From assembly GCF_015708085.1 (NCBI RefSeq), contig NZ_JADNYM010000006.1, positions 124,001 to 188,000 of the forward strand: a DNA stretch of 64,000 nucleotides, written 5' to 3'. Within the stretch, counting starts at the first letter, position 1, and each line of letters begins with the position of its first letter. Source of the DNA: Arthrobacter terrae. Lineage in GTDB: Bacteria; Actinomycetota; Actinomycetes; Actinomycetales; Micrococcaceae. The notes below the pieces were generated by a model. That model was not told where the DNA came from. It searched no databases and worked only from the letters and a program-made list of their open reading frames with translations. The position numbers and the translations under genes were made by a program. Shown one piece after another: positions 38,742 through 47,650 of this stretch.

Positions 38742-38936
38742 TCATTCCGTGACGAAGCCATCAGCCTGCTGGTCGGCACGAAACCGGTGCGGACAATCCG
38801 CGCAGGGCCCGCCGTTGATCAGAAGTATGCGCACCTGGCTCGCAAAAGCAGCACGGCCCCAAACTCCATTGCTGGGGTTCAGGGCCGGTGCTGTGGCAGC
38901 CTTTCGGTGATCAGGCTGCGGCGTCAAACCGTTCAA
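38742..38936 (-). CDS. Small zinc-motif protein, 64 aa
   Basis: The ORF (TTG start 38936, overlapping the previous gene by 26 bases) reads LNGLTPQPDH and ends CADCPHRF...GFVTE. The C-x2-C-x-H could bind zinc. Codon use is normal for the region. Start uncertain. Confidence 0.4.
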   Translation of the reverse strand: MNGLTPQPDHRKAATAPALNPSNGVWGRAAFASQVRILLINGGPCADCPHRFRADQQADGFVTE

Positions 38937-39471
38937 GGGTCTGGCTGACGGCGGCTTCGTCCAAAGTCTGGGTGATCATCATTCGCTGACGTTCGCATTC
39001 GCCGGCAAGTGCAGGGTAGGCGGAGGCGATCTCCTCCAGGCAGCTGGCCTTGAGTTCCTTGTTGTACCAGGATCGCACGTCCGAGGTGGTGAACCTTTTC
39101 CGTAGCAAGGACTGGTCATAGACAGTCCGGACGTGCCGGAGGTAGTTCACGGTGAGTCGATCCACGGTAGCGGGATGCATCCTGGGTAGGTCCATCGGGT
39201 TCCGGTGTTCGGCGATGGCGATCAGCCGGTAGCTTTCGTAAGCCAGACCACGGAGTTCTTCCAGCGTCTCGTCACACTGGAGCGTCACTTTCAGTGCGCG
39301 GGCGGCACGGATGACTTTGCGCATTTCGGCTTGCCCGCTGAGACGGACTTCCCGACGGACCCAGGGTTTGGAGGATGTGTAGGCTGCCACCCGACCGCGG
39401 CCTTTGCGGATCTTCTGCACGGTCTCTGGTTGGTCCTCTGTGGCGAACGGGGAATGCTGGGTGATGCGCAT
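38911..39471 (-). CDS. Hypothetical helical protein, 186 aa
   Basis: It begins MRITQHSPFA. It is almost wholly helical and charged (EMRKVIRAARALKVTLQCDE, RHVRTVYDQSLLRKRF, SYPALAGECERQRMM-like repeats). GAAAGG lies before the ATG. No family is recognised. It sits after a small zinc-type gene (39512-39658) and probably shares its transcript. Confidence 0.62.
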   Translation of the reverse strand: MRITQHSPFATEDQPETVQKIRKGRGRVAAYTSSKPWVRREVRLSGQAEMRKVIRAARALKVTLQCDETLEELRGLAYESYRLIAIAEHRNPMDLPRMHPATVDRLTVNYLRHVRTVYDQSLLRKRFTTSDVRSWYNKELKASCLEEIASAYPALAGECERQRMMITQTLDEAAVSQTLERFDAAA

Positions 39472-39511
39472 TGCGTGCCTTTCTTGTCTTCATTGGGGCC
39501 TCTAACCAGGC

Positions 39512-39658
39512 CTAAGCTGCCGGCACCACCGCTTCATCCAGTTCGCACAAAGCGCACAGCGTGTATGCACCGTTGGTGTCGCGGCAACCTCCACTGCAGG
39601 AAATGCAGAGAAAAGCCCGTTCACGGACCGCGGCTGCTGACTGGCGCGTTGTTGTCAT
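39512..39658 (-). CDS. Small Cys-rich protein, 48 aa, leaderless
   Basis: It begins MTTTRQSAAA and contains C-I-S-C-S-G-G-C and, 14 residues later, C-A-L-C, a likely zinc ribbon. The ATG at 39658 is exactly at the predicted +1 of a P1 box. Function unknown. A nucleic-acid or protein-binding role is plausible. Confidence 0.62.
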   Translation of the reverse strand: MTTTRQSAAAVRERAFLCISCSGGCRDTNGAYTLCALCELDEAVVPAA

Positions 39659-39676
39659 ACCTGGAATGTGTGCGGC
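39658..39676 (-). promoter_or_regulatory. P1 promoter, leaderless start
   Basis: GCCGCACACAT (39676-39666), 7 nt, ATG at 39658. The secY terminator ends 30 bp upstream. Confidence 0.7.
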
Positions 39677-39705
39677 GCTCAGCGGGTCGCTCATCGCCGT
39701 AAAGC

Positions 39706-39742
39706 CGAAAGCCCGGCAGACAGGCAGCCTGCCGGGCTTTCG
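39706..39742 (-). terminator. Terminator after secY
   Basis: 13-bp perfect stem CGAAAGCCCGGCA / TGCCGGGCTTTCG. Confidence 0.85.
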
Positions 39743-39752
39743 AAAGGGTTGG

Positions 39753-41057
39753 TCAGCGCATCAACGCGGGGTAGGAACGCTGCTCCATCTGGGAGCTGAT
39801 CTGCTTAACCGTTTCCAGCCCGACACCGACAATGATCAAAATCGCGGAGCCGCCGAACGGGAAGTTCTGGTTTGCGTTCAAGAGCACCAGGGCGATGAGC
39901 GGTATCAGTGCGATGACGCCGATGTAGAGGGCGCCGGCTGTCGTGATCCGGTCCGAGACGTACTTGAGCAGCCGTTCGGTTGGCTTGCCGGGACGGAAAC
40001 CGGGGACAAAACCGCCGTACTTCTTCATGTTCATAGCAATCTCCTTAGGTTCGAAGGTGATCGACACGTAGAAGAACGAGAATCCGATGATGAACAGTGT
40101 GTAGATCACCATGTAGACCGGGTGGTCCCCTTTGGTCAGATTGGTAATGACCCACTGCGCCCATGCGGGGCCGCCGCCGGACTGGTTGCCGGTGAAAAAA
40201 CGGGCGATCAGGCTCGGCAGCGACAGCAGTGTTGAAGCGAAAATGACGGGGATGACACCGGCCATGTTGACCTTGATCGGCAGGAACGTGGTGTTCCCGC
40301 CCAGGGTTTTGCGGCCGACGACCCGTTTGGCGTAGACGACAGGGATGCGGCGCTGGGATTGCTCAACGAGAACGACGAGCGTAATGGTGACCAGCCCGAC
40401 GGCGATGACGGCGGCGAAGACTCCCCAGCCCTGTACCCGTCCAATGGTGCCCAAAGCGGTGGGGAAACCGGATGCGATGGATGTGAAGATCAGCAGAGAC
40501 ATGCCGTTGCCGATGCCGCGCTCGGTAATCTTTTCACCCATCCACATCACCAGGACGGACCCTGCGACGAGGGAGATGACCATGATCAGGGACGTCATGA
40601 AGCCCTGGTCGGTAACGATCGGGAGGGGGCAGCTGCCCAGCAGGTTCCCGGTGCGGGCCATGGTGACAATAGTGGTCGCATTCAGCGCTGACATGCCGAC
40701 GGCAAGGTAACGGGTGTACTGGGTAACGGTTGCCTGGTCGCCGTTGGCGTGCAGCTCCTGCAGCCGGGGAACGATGACTTTCATCAGCTGCATCATGATC
40801 GACGCTGTGATGTACGGCATGACACCCAGGGCCAGGATGGACACGGAGAGCAGGGCGCCCCCGGAGAACATATTGACCATGTCGTAGATGCCGCCGGAGC
40901 TGCCGCCCATGGACAGGCAGGCCTGGACGTTGGAGGCGTTCACACCCGGGGCTGGGATGAAGGAGCCGAGGCGGAAGATAGTCAGAACGCCCAAGGTGAT
41001 GAGCAGTTTTCTGCGCAGGTCAGGGGTCCTGAAGACGCGGGTAATTGAGTCCAGCAA
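39753..41057 (-). CDS. secY: SecY, preprotein translocase channel
   Basis: This 434-residue protein has ten TM helices, the usual SecY length. Conserved features: FRTPDLRRKLLITLGVL at the N-terminus, the plug region after helix 1 (SSGGIYDMVNMFSGGALLSVSILALGV-type motif), GEKITERGIGNGMSLLIF, and the cytoplasmic C5-type loop VVYAKRVVGRK. TTG 41057 has AAGGAGG nine bases upstream. Chromosomal secY lies among ribosomal-protein genes with adk and map. Here it follows secG and is flanked by phage/plasmid-type genes, so it is a second copy. It would handle export of the element's lipoproteins and membrane proteins. Confidence 0.95.
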   Translation of the reverse strand: MLDSITRVFRTPDLRRKLLITLGVLTIFRLGSFIPAPGVNASNVQACLSMGGSSGGIYDMVNMFSGGALLSVSILALGVMPYITASIMMQLMKVIVPRLQELHANGDQATVTQYTRYLAVGMSALNATTIVTMARTGNLLGSCPLPIVTDQGFMTSLIMVISLVAGSVLVMWMGEKITERGIGNGMSLLIFTSIASGFPTALGTIGRVQGWGVFAAVIAVGLVTITLVVLVEQSQRRIPVVYAKRVVGRKTLGGNTTFLPIKVNMAGVIPVIFASTLLSLPSLIARFFTGNQSGGGPAWAQWVITNLTKGDHPVYMVIYTLFIIGFSFFYVSITFEPKEIAMNMKKYGGFVPGFRPGKPTERLLKYVSDRITTAGALYIGVIALIPLIALVLLNANQNFPFGGSAILIIVGVGLETVKQISSQMEQRSYPALMR

Positions 41058-41097
41058 AAGCCGGCCCTCCTTGAAATAATGCCCGAGGGCTGGATGG

Positions 41098-41346
41098 TTA
41101 GTGGCCGGTGAACCGGGTAATGATGCCCAGGCCCATGATGGCGACGGCCCAGATGACGGATGCGGCGATGGTGAACCGGGTGAGGTTCTTCTCTGCGACG
41201 CCGGTCGAGTTCAGGCTGTTGGTCATACCGCCGCCGAACATGCCGGAGACGCCGCCGCCGGATGCTTTGTGCAGCAGGATGAAAGCGCCCATGATGATGC
41301 TCAATGCGACGACGAGCACCTGCAGGCCGATAGTCAGAAAAGTCAT
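41098..41346 (-). CDS. secG: SecG, preprotein translocase subunit
   Basis: This 82-residue protein has two TM helices (LTIGLQVLVVALSIIMGAFILLHK and FTIAASVIWAVAIMGLGII). The typical Gly-rich cytoplasmic loop with G-G-G-V-S-G-M-F-G-G lies between them. SecG helps SecA cycling. AAGGAAC lies before the ATG. It precedes secY by 40 nt in a two-gene operon from a P2 promoter, an order not found in normal chromosomes, where secG usually follows tpiA. Confidence 0.93.
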   Translation of the reverse strand: MTFLTIGLQVLVVALSIIMGAFILLHKASGGGVSGMFGGGMTNSLNSTGVAEKNLTRFTIAASVIWAVAIMGLGIITRFTGH

Positions 41347-41403
41347 TGGTGGTTCCTTAGGTGAAGTGGGTCGCGGATGGACATGCTCTCGGGCCCGGGT
41401 AGC

Positions 41404-41427
41404 CCTATGCGCTCCGCGACGTGACGG
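41404..41427 (-). promoter_or_regulatory. P2 promoter (secG-secY)
   Basis: CCGTC (41427-41423), 13 nt, CATAGG (41409-41404). Confidence 0.65.
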
Positions 41428-41471
41428 GCGTTCCCAGTGGGCAGGTGTCAGGTGTTTCAGATGCCGATCAG

Positions 41472-42125
41472 TCAGAGTTCAAGACCATCCTGCTCACGGG
41501 CGATGTCCGCGGCGGTGCAAAGGACGAGCCGGACCATTGCGCGCACCTGCTCAGGACTTGCCCCGGGACCGTTGTTGTCCGTGATGCGGGCGGTAATGGC
41601 GCCCGTGTCGGAGGACAGCCGCTGGATGCGGCGGGAATCGTCGAACCGGTCGGCCAGGATGAGGGCGTCGGTGGCAGCGGTTTCACCGATCGGGTTCCCG
41701 GAACCGTCTACGGCAAGGCCAGCGACCTGGAAGCGGGGATCACGTTGCGGCGCGCGCTCCTGCAGGCCACCTGACGTCCGGACCTCGGATGCGAGCCGGC
41801 TGACGGTGCGGTCCACGCAGCCGACATAGGTCTCTGCCCGGTACGCCTCTTCGTAAAGTTTCCAGCGATACGGGACGGTGTGCAGATAATCGTAGAGCTC
41901 GTGGGTGCCGGCGAGGCCGAACTTGTCCCGCAGGACGTCAAAGGCGTCCACAATGGCGTTGCCAGCGGCCGAGTGCAGATGGCGGAGGACCTGGCCGACA
42001 TTCTCCGAGGTCTCCATCCGCCGGAATGCTTCGGTCCCATGGCGTTCAGTCTTGATGTTTGACGCCAGTGAGGTCAGGACGGCCGCAATTTCGGGGCCAA
42101 GGTCAGTGGGGGTATTTTCGGTCAT
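41472..42125 (-). CDS. Hypothetical protein, 217 aa, leaderless
   Basis: It begins MTENTPTDLG. A helical N-terminal half (VGQVLRHLHSAAGNAIVDAFDVLRDKFGL) precedes a more mixed C-terminal half (ALILADRFDDSRRIQRLSSD). The ATG at 42125 is at the predicted +1 of a P1 box. No family is recognised. Its start MTEN is shared with two tagged proteins but the tag itself is absent. Confidence 0.68.
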   Translation of the reverse strand: MTENTPTDLGPEIAAVLTSLASNIKTERHGTEAFRRMETSENVGQVLRHLHSAAGNAIVDAFDVLRDKFGLAGTHELYDYLHTVPYRWKLYEEAYRAETYVGCVDRTVSRLASEVRTSGGLQERAPQRDPRFQVAGLAVDGSGNPIGETAATDALILADRFDDSRRIQRLSSDTGAITARITDNNGPGASPEQVRAMVRLVLCTAADIAREQDGLEL

Positions 42126-42143
42126 AACCGTCATGTGTGCGGA
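42125..42143 (-). promoter_or_regulatory. P1 promoter, leaderless start
   Basis: TCCGCACACAT (42143-42133), 7 nt, ATG at 42125. Confidence 0.7.
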
Positions 42144-42206
42144 CAATGTGAGATCCTTCCCCAGGGGGTTCGCGTGCCGGCCGCCGCGGGCCGGTAAACG
42201 GCCGGC

Positions 42207-42225
42207 GCCGCACACATGAGGCTCA
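42207..42225 (+). promoter_or_regulatory. P1 promoter (large lipoprotein)
   Basis: GCCGCACACAT at 42207-42217, +1 predicted at A42225. Divergent from the previous box. Confidence 0.65.
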
Positions 42226-42274
42226 CAGCCCGCTGCAACCGGCAGCCGGCTTCCGGCACTATTGGGGGAAATTC

Positions 42275-44353
42275 ATGTTTGGTCTTTTGAAACGTCTGCA
42301 GCGCACCCGAAAGCGGCAGTTTTTGGCAGGGCCTGTAGCTGCTTGCGTCGTTCTTTCTCTGGCACTGAGTGGGTGCACACCACAGCCGAAGGCGTCCCCG
42401 GCGCCGGACAAAGTGGTCACAGCCTCACTTTCCACGGGTGCAGATGTCTCCGTGGTCTTTCCTGGCCACAGTGATGTGAGCGCCAAAGTAGAGCCGCGGG
42501 AAGTGACACCTGAAATGACGGAAGCCTTGCCGGGCCCAGCAGCCCACCTTTCCAATCTCGCCGAGTTCTCAATCACCGCGGGATCATTTCCGGCATCGGG
42601 CGCACAGATCTCGTTCGTCCGGAAGACACCGCCGCCTTCCGGGTCATTCTCAGTTATTGTGCACTGGAACGAAAAAGACAAGACCTGGGAGCCGGTGAAA
42701 ACCAAGCAGTCAGAGGACCGGCTCACACTCACTGCCACCGTCGCGCACTTCTCCTCGTATTCGGTCATCGACTTCTTCAAAGACGTCGGCGGTGTCTTCA
42801 CCGGCGGCGGCATGGCGTCCGTCCAGAAAGTCATCAACGGAACCGGCCAGTGGCTCGGCGTTCAGGCTGCTCCGCCTACCTGCGAAAATTTGGCCAGGCC
42901 CGAGTGGGCGAAAGTTCTGGGAACGACGGACATCTCCAGCATCATCACCTCATGCATGTCCGGCAGCATAAAACACCCGGACAACCTCATCGTCAAAGTC
43001 ACCATCAACCGCAGCTACGGCGGATACTTCAGCACCCCAGTGACACCTGTCAGCGCCAGTCTGGACAGTTCCGATGTTGCTGGCTCTCCCTCCGCAGTCG
43101 CTGACGCCGCGACCTCAGACATCGAGGCAAAAGGATACTTCGACTGGAAAACCGTGGGTGCCATGATGCTTAACAGCGGAATGATGAGTCCAGAGAACGA
43201 GACTGCCAACATCTACCCCGTGATGCCGTTCGGCACGTATACCTTCGAATTCACTAAAGAAGACATACTCCTGGCATGGCCTACGATCAAAAGTCAAAAC
43301 AAGCAGCTGATCAGTTTTGACACTAATTGGCAGCTGGCCCTCGCGGGCGCCCTTAGTGGAGTCATGGACGCTACAGTCGCCGCGACCGATTACAACAACA
43401 TGGAGAAGAAGAAAAAAGGCGAGAAAGAAAAATTCACGTATCTGATCACCGCGTTGCAAATCAATGATTGCCTCAAGACTGTAGGCACCATATTGACCGC
43501 GTTGCACCTGCCCAGCGGAGACGATTTGCTCTCGATCTATAACTGCGTCACACTCGCCACCGACGAGCAGATCCTGGCCCTGAGCAAACGCGCCGGACTA
43601 GGCGATGTTGCGGCAAAATACCAAAAGGCTGTACGCGAAGCCGGCAAAAGTCTTTTTGCTTATGTTGCCGGTGTTGAGATCGGTGCCACGGTGGGAACTG
43701 CCATCAATGATCTCACTGCCGCTAAAACTGACAGGCATCTGTATTTCAAACCGGGTGACAGTGTAGAGAAAATTTTTGATGCGGCCCCGTGGGCCTGGCA
43801 CACTACGTCCGACCACGCGTACCAGTTCCTTATCCCATCGGACTGGAAGGTCGTTCCGGGGCCAAAGCCTGCCTATAGCGTTGCCGGGGCGAATGAGAGC
43901 GTTGTCAATGACAAAGGCGACGACATGTCTGTCTTTGTCTCGGGCGCCCAGCTGGCAAGCGACTTCGTGATGTACGGCCTCACCCAGAAGACTTTGGATT
44001 ACGCGCCGGTTCCCAAACTGAAACCGGTGGTCAACGGATCAGTGAACGGGCTCGTTTTTCAGGGGTTCAAAGTCGCGGACCGTCCGTGGGGCGGCACATT
44101 GAGTGTCAACTCGTATTCCGCATCTGATCTGGACCACGAGAGAGGCATGGGTTTCGTCAGTTCGGATTCGCGGCCCAATTCCAGGATGGGCGGCACCTTC
44201 GCGCATTCCATCAATGACAGCACAGTCCTCGCCGACGTAAGCCCTGACCTGACAGGAATGGATAAGCTGACGGCCTACATGGGCACCACTGAATACCTGA
44301 AAATTAAGACGATGCTGACCTCTCTGCGGAATTACACCGGGGACGGCGGATAG
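42275..44353 (+). CDS. Large predicted lipoprotein, 692 aa
   Basis: It begins MFGLLKRLQR. A hydrophobic segment ends in LALSGC (lipobox Cys about residue 34), then a short Pro/Ala linker follows. Residues ~50-165 look like an Ig-like or carbohydrate-binding fold (FSVIVHWNEKDKTWEPV). The remaining ~500 residues are unfamiliar. Predicted surface-anchored. GGGGGAA lies before the ATG, behind a P1 promoter. It faces another lipoprotein gene across a shared terminator. Possible roles include host-cell envelope modification or exclusion of competitors. Not established. Confidence 0.75.
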   Translation: MFGLLKRLQRTRKRQFLAGPVAACVVLSLALSGCTPQPKASPAPDKVVTASLSTGADVSVVFPGHSDVSAKVEPREVTPEMTEALPGPAAHLSNLAEFSITAGSFPASGAQISFVRKTPPPSGSFSVIVHWNEKDKTWEPVKTKQSEDRLTLTATVAHFSSYSVIDFFKDVGGVFTGGGMASVQKVINGTGQWLGVQAAPPTCENLARPEWAKVLGTTDISSIITSCMSGSIKHPDNLIVKVTINRSYGGYFSTPVTPVSASLDSSDVAGSPSAVADAATSDIEAKGYFDWKTVGAMMLNSGMMSPENETANIYPVMPFGTYTFEFTKEDILLAWPTIKSQNKQLISFDTNWQLALAGALSGVMDATVAATDYNNMEKKKKGEKEKFTYLITALQINDCLKTVGTILTALHLPSGDDLLSIYNCVTLATDEQILALSKRAGLGDVAAKYQKAVREAGKSLFAYVAGVEIGATVGTAINDLTAAKTDRHLYFKPGDSVEKIFDAAPWAWHTTSDHAYQFLIPSDWKVVPGPKPAYSVAGANESVVNDKGDDMSVFVSGAQLASDFVMYGLTQKTLDYAPVPKLKPVVNGSVNGLVFQGFKVADRPWGGTLSVNSYSASDLDHERGMGFVSSDSRPNSRMGGTFAHSINDSTVLADVSPDLTGMDKLTAYMGTTEYLKIKTMLTSLRNYTGDGG

Positions 44354-44439
44354 GCTGCATGCGGATTCATGGCGAAGGGCAACCCTCCTGCTAGCAGAGC
44401 CTCATGCGGGTTGTTGCGGATTGGTCCGCAACTGAGGAC

Positions 44440-44483
44440 ACAAGAAAGCGGCTGGACCCTTACGAGTCCAGCCGCTTTCTTGT
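44440..44483. terminator. Bidirectional terminator between two lipoprotein genes
   Basis: 17-bp perfect stem CAAGAAAGCGGCTGGAC / GTCCAGCCGCTTTCTTG. Confidence 0.85.
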
Positions 44484-44496
44484 GTTGTGGTGAGCT

Positions 44497-45876
44497 TTAC
44501 TTCTTTTTGAACGTCAGATCGAAAGCCGGGACGGGTGTGTCAAGGCTGACGGTGCGAGGTGCGGCACTACTGGTGTTGTCGTTCACGCCGGCTGCGTTCA
44601 AAGCCAGGCTGACGCTGAAATCGCCTACACCTGCGGGGACTTCCAGTACGATGGTCGTTTCGCGTTTCGAGCCGTCAGAGTTATTTTCCCCACCCCCGTC
44701 GATCCTGGTGGCATCGCTGCTGAACGCTGTGCCGGAGACATTCTTCACCGTAGCAGAGGTGACCGTCGTCGTCGCCGTGTAACTCGCGACAATGGAGCCG
44801 TTGCCCATGCGCGCCTTGTTCTCGAAGGAACTGGTACCACATGTGCCGCTAAGCACCAACCATGCCTTGCCTTCGGGAGCCCAGCCGGCTTTCTCGTTGT
44901 AGGCGGTGCGGGTCGCGGAGAAGTCACCTGGGTAGAACTTGGCGTGGGTCCCGAGGTCTTCGCCAACCATGATCGACGCAAGCTTCGGTGCCGTCGCCTG
45001 GGACGCGTAACCGTCATAGAAGGCGGTCGCCTTCGTCTCCAGCTTCCCGTCCGCGAAGGTTACCTTCTGGGTGAATCCATCGAAGGTGACAGCCAAGGCA
45101 ACATCTTTACCGTCACCGGGCAACACCATCGACAGCTTGCCGTTCTGGACCTGCCCAGCAGGGTAGGTCTTGCCGCCGGAAACAAGGGCGAGCTCAGTCT
45201 TGAATGAATCTCGCCGACTGCCCGTGCTGATATCCACTGACGCGAACCTGTTCCCGTCGCCGGCCTTGACCCGGCCGTTCCCGCTGCCGACACGGTTGGA
45301 GATCTTCAGGTTGTTCAAAGTCATCGACACATCAGGTGTTACTACCGAAATCCCCGGTGTGGTGTCAGGCGTGATCTGAGAGCCCCAGATAGCCTGCCCT
45401 GCGTCGGACGTCTTGGTGTCCGGTTCCGGGACCTTCAGCCCGTCCGGGGCTTTCTTGCCATCGGTGCGGTACAGGGTTGCGTTGGCTGCCGGTTGGCTGC
45501 CCGACGAGAAGGAGTCCGTGGCCGACAACTGGACTTTGTCTGTTCCATCCCCGGACGGCTTCCAGTCCATTTCCTCCCAGACCTGGTCGTCAGCGCCGAG
45601 GTAATGGATGGGTCCGCAGAGGGCTTTGTCGACCAGAACGCCATCGCTGGTGGTCTGGGCGTAGCAGCGGGAATCCTTATCGACGTTGGACTTCGGAGCG
45701 CCGGCACGTTGCTGGGCCCAGGAGGTGTCCGCAGCTGCGATGGCTTTGTCGAGTCCTGTGACTTCGGAGCCGTCGAGGGTGATTTTCGGGCTGCTGGAGC
45801 AGCCGGTCAAAATGGTGGCGGTCAGCATGACGCCACCGATGATGGCAGCTCCTGCCCTGATTGGTTTCTTAAGCAT
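44497..45876 (-). CDS. Predicted lipoprotein, 459 aa
   Basis: It begins MLKKPIRAGA with lipobox ILTGC (Cys about residue 26). The exported domain is beta-rich with alternating Thr/Ser/Gly strands (VDISTGSRRDSF, VTFADGKLETKATAF). A late C-G-T-C-like Cys pair may form a disulfide. No family is named. The ATG at 45876 has GGGGAAC. An upstream ATG lacks a ribosome-binding site. Behind a P1 promoter. With the 692-residue lipoprotein it suggests heavy investment in surface proteins. Confidence 0.75.
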   Translation of the reverse strand: MLKKPIRAGAAIIGGVMLTATILTGCSSSPKITLDGSEVTGLDKAIAAADTSWAQQRAGAPKSNVDKDSRCYAQTTSDGVLVDKALCGPIHYLGADDQVWEEMDWKPSGDGTDKVQLSATDSFSSGSQPAANATLYRTDGKKAPDGLKVPEPDTKTSDAGQAIWGSQITPDTTPGISVVTPDVSMTLNNLKISNRVGSGNGRVKAGDGNRFASVDISTGSRRDSFKTELALVSGGKTYPAGQVQNGKLSMVLPGDGKDVALAVTFDGFTQKVTFADGKLETKATAFYDGYASQATAPKLASIMVGEDLGTHAKFYPGDFSATRTAYNEKAGWAPEGKAWLVLSGTCGTSSFENKARMGNGSIVASYTATTTVTSATVKNVSGTAFSSDATRIDGGGENNSDGSKRETTIVLEVPAGVGDFSVSLALNAAGVNDNTSSAAPRTVSLDTPVPAFDLTFKKK

Positions 45877-45936
45877 TGTTCCCCATGGTTTTCTGGTGTC
45901 GGAGTGGTCCATCTGACGGGGTGCACCTAGGTGACC

Positions 45937-45955
45937 TGCACCGGATGTGTGCGGC
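45937..45955 (-). promoter_or_regulatory. P1 promoter (459-aa lipoprotein)
   Basis: GCCGCACACAT (45955-45945), +1 predicted at A45937. Confidence 0.65.
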
Positions 45956-46048
45956 AGGACACGTTGATGTCACCGGTACAGACGTCCCGGCTCCGGCAGA
46001 AAACCTGCCGCCCCCGGATGAAAGTAGATCGGTTGGATGGCTCCAACG

Positions 46049-47035
46049 TCAAGCCGCCGCACCGAGCGGCCGTCCGGAACGGCGGCGGGAAACAGCCGAG
46101 AGGACATCGTGGTCCGAAATGTTACGGCTGAGCCCGTCAAAGGCAAGCCGGTACGCGCCGTTGTACGCCCGCGAAATCCGGTCAGGAACCAGCCCTGGCC
46201 TGAGATGCGGTTCTGGTTCGAGTAACTGCTGCAGCCGTGCCGGGTTGGGCCGTCTGGCGGCCTTGACGCCTGTGGCAGCCATCGTGTCCCAGGGGTTGCC
46301 GAGGGTGTTGATGCTGGCCCGACCGTCGGGTTCAATGTCGAAGGCGGCGTGGCTGAGCGCGGCGAGGTTGGGTCCGGCAGGGGTGATGAGCGTGTGGACC
46401 GGCATCAGTCCATGCTTGAGGGCTTTGAAGGGCCCGCCGAGCAGGAGCCGGTCACTGGCAGTGTAGGGGGCTTCACGCAGCGGGATGCGCATGGGGCCTG
46501 CAACGGAAGCAAGCACCTTTGCCATGCTCGCCGTGTCCATGAACGGGGCGCCTTTGACTTCGAGCCAGAGCTGGTGGTCGGGGAGGTAAAAGTCCGGCAG
46601 GTAGAACAGCTCTTCGCCGACCTGGTAGAAGGACGGTTCGTAATCCCAGTTCACGTCCAGCAGGTCCATGAAGACTGCCCAGCGGGCCTCGAGCCGGGAG
46701 CGGAAGATCCGTCCGGAGTAGGAGACCTCCATGGCTTTTGGTTTAGGTGTCCGCGAGGTGCGTGATTTGCTGCCGGTGCTGCGGGCCGGTGGTCGACGCG
46801 CAGTGGAGATCTTGGCAGCGGTTCGTGTCCGTGCCGGAGCTGTTGCGGTCTTAGCTGCCGGGGCCTTTTTCGGAGCTGTTTTCGCCGTGGCGGCTTTTTG
46901 GGAGGTGCCGGTCCGGGGCGTTGTCCCCTTCCGCGACGGCTGTACTGCGGTCCTGGTTCCGGTTCCGGCGGCGCCCTTTTTGGGGGCGGCCTTCGGCTTC
47001 GTGGGTGGAGCTTTGGGTGCGGTGCGGTTTGGCAT
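46049..47035 (-). CDS. PD-(D/E)XK-type nuclease with a Lys/Ala/Pro-rich histone-like tail
   Basis: Residues 1-100 are Lys/Arg/Ala/Pro/Thr-rich with repeated K-A-x-P-K-K units, like the C-terminal tail of histone H1 or actinobacterial HupB. From about residue 105 comes a compact domain: FRSRLEARWAVFMDLL, YEPSFYQVG, YLPDFYLPDH and W-L-E-V-K-G. The last two supply the Asp and Glu-x-Lys of a PD-(D/E)XK nuclease fold, a pattern common in phage nucleases. The C-terminal ~150 residues are unfamiliar. The basic tail should give strong non-specific DNA binding. AGGAGGAAAC precedes the ATG. Confidence 0.78.
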   Translation of the reverse strand: MPNRTAPKAPPTKPKAAPKKGAAGTGTRTAVQPSRKGTTPRTGTSQKAATAKTAPKKAPAAKTATAPARTRTAAKISTARRPPARSTGSKSRTSRTPKPKAMEVSYSGRIFRSRLEARWAVFMDLLDVNWDYEPSFYQVGEELFYLPDFYLPDHQLWLEVKGAPFMDTASMAKVLASVAGPMRIPLREAPYTASDRLLLGGPFKALKHGLMPVHTLITPAGPNLAALSHAAFDIEPDGRASINTLGNPWDTMAATGVKAARRPNPARLQQLLEPEPHLRPGLVPDRISRAYNGAYRLAFDGLSRNISDHDVLSAVSRRRSGRPLGAAA

Positions 47036-47594
47036 GTTTCCTCCTGCATCCAAACATGCGCAGAGAACGCCGGGACGGCTGTCGGGGCAGAATCGCGACC
47101 CTACCGGTCGTTCCCACCAAACGACCGTCACCCTACCACTTGGTCGAGTGGGAAAATCCCCGGAACGGCGGGGAATATAGGGCCCCTACTACTACTACTC
47201 TACTTAAACGACCTTAAATAGATATATATATATAAGGGGCCCCTTGCTCTCTGCCCTTCAGCCCCTCCCCCTTATAGAGAGAGTACTTTTCTCTCCATAT
47301 ATATGTCCCTCCCCAGGTAGGTTTGGTCGAGTGAGGGTCCGGCACCCGGCAAAATCCGCGCCAGCACTGGGATGCAGGCCTGTTGTGTTGTGCGAGTGAG
47401 GTCCGTTTCACCCGTGATCGGGCCGTTTTGGCGGTGGAGTGGCTTCAAAGGTGAGAGACCACAGATTTGGTTTCATGTGATAACCTAAGGAACGATACCG
47501 ACCCCTAGAGACGAGGGTTATCACATGGCTCCCAAATAGGGGGCCATTTCGTGTTAACGGGACGTGCTTGAGATCATCCGCAAACGTCAAAAGA
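47036..47594. other. Origin-like non-coding region, AT-rich with repeats
   Basis: No gene fits this ~560-bp stretch. It holds TTGGTCGAGTG twice (47140-47150, 47323-47333), a TAC triplet run near 47190, and an alternating TA stretch near 47220. GGGGCCCC-type palindromes flank these, and CATGTGATAACC/GGTTATCACATG (47474-47485 / 47516-47527) forms a 12-bp inverted repeat. It is much more AT-rich than its surroundings. Candidate replication origin, centromere or other protein-binding locus. Confidence 0.5.
47474..47527. repeat. 12-bp inverted repeat
   Basis: CATGTGATAACC and GGTTATCACATG, perfect, 30-nt loop, inside the origin-like region. It could bind a dimeric regulator or replication protein. 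Confidence 0.65.
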
Positions 47595-47634
47595 AAAAGC
47601 CCCGCCGGTGTTTCTTCGACGCCGGCAGGGCTCT
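47595..47634 (-). terminator. Terminator after tagged protein H gene
   Basis: Stem AGCCCTGCCGGCG / CGCCGGTGGGGCT-like (AGCCCCGCCGG / CCGGCAGGGCT) followed by TTTTTC on the minus strand. Confidence 0.8.
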
Positions 47635-47650
47635 TATCGTGTCCGGTTGT

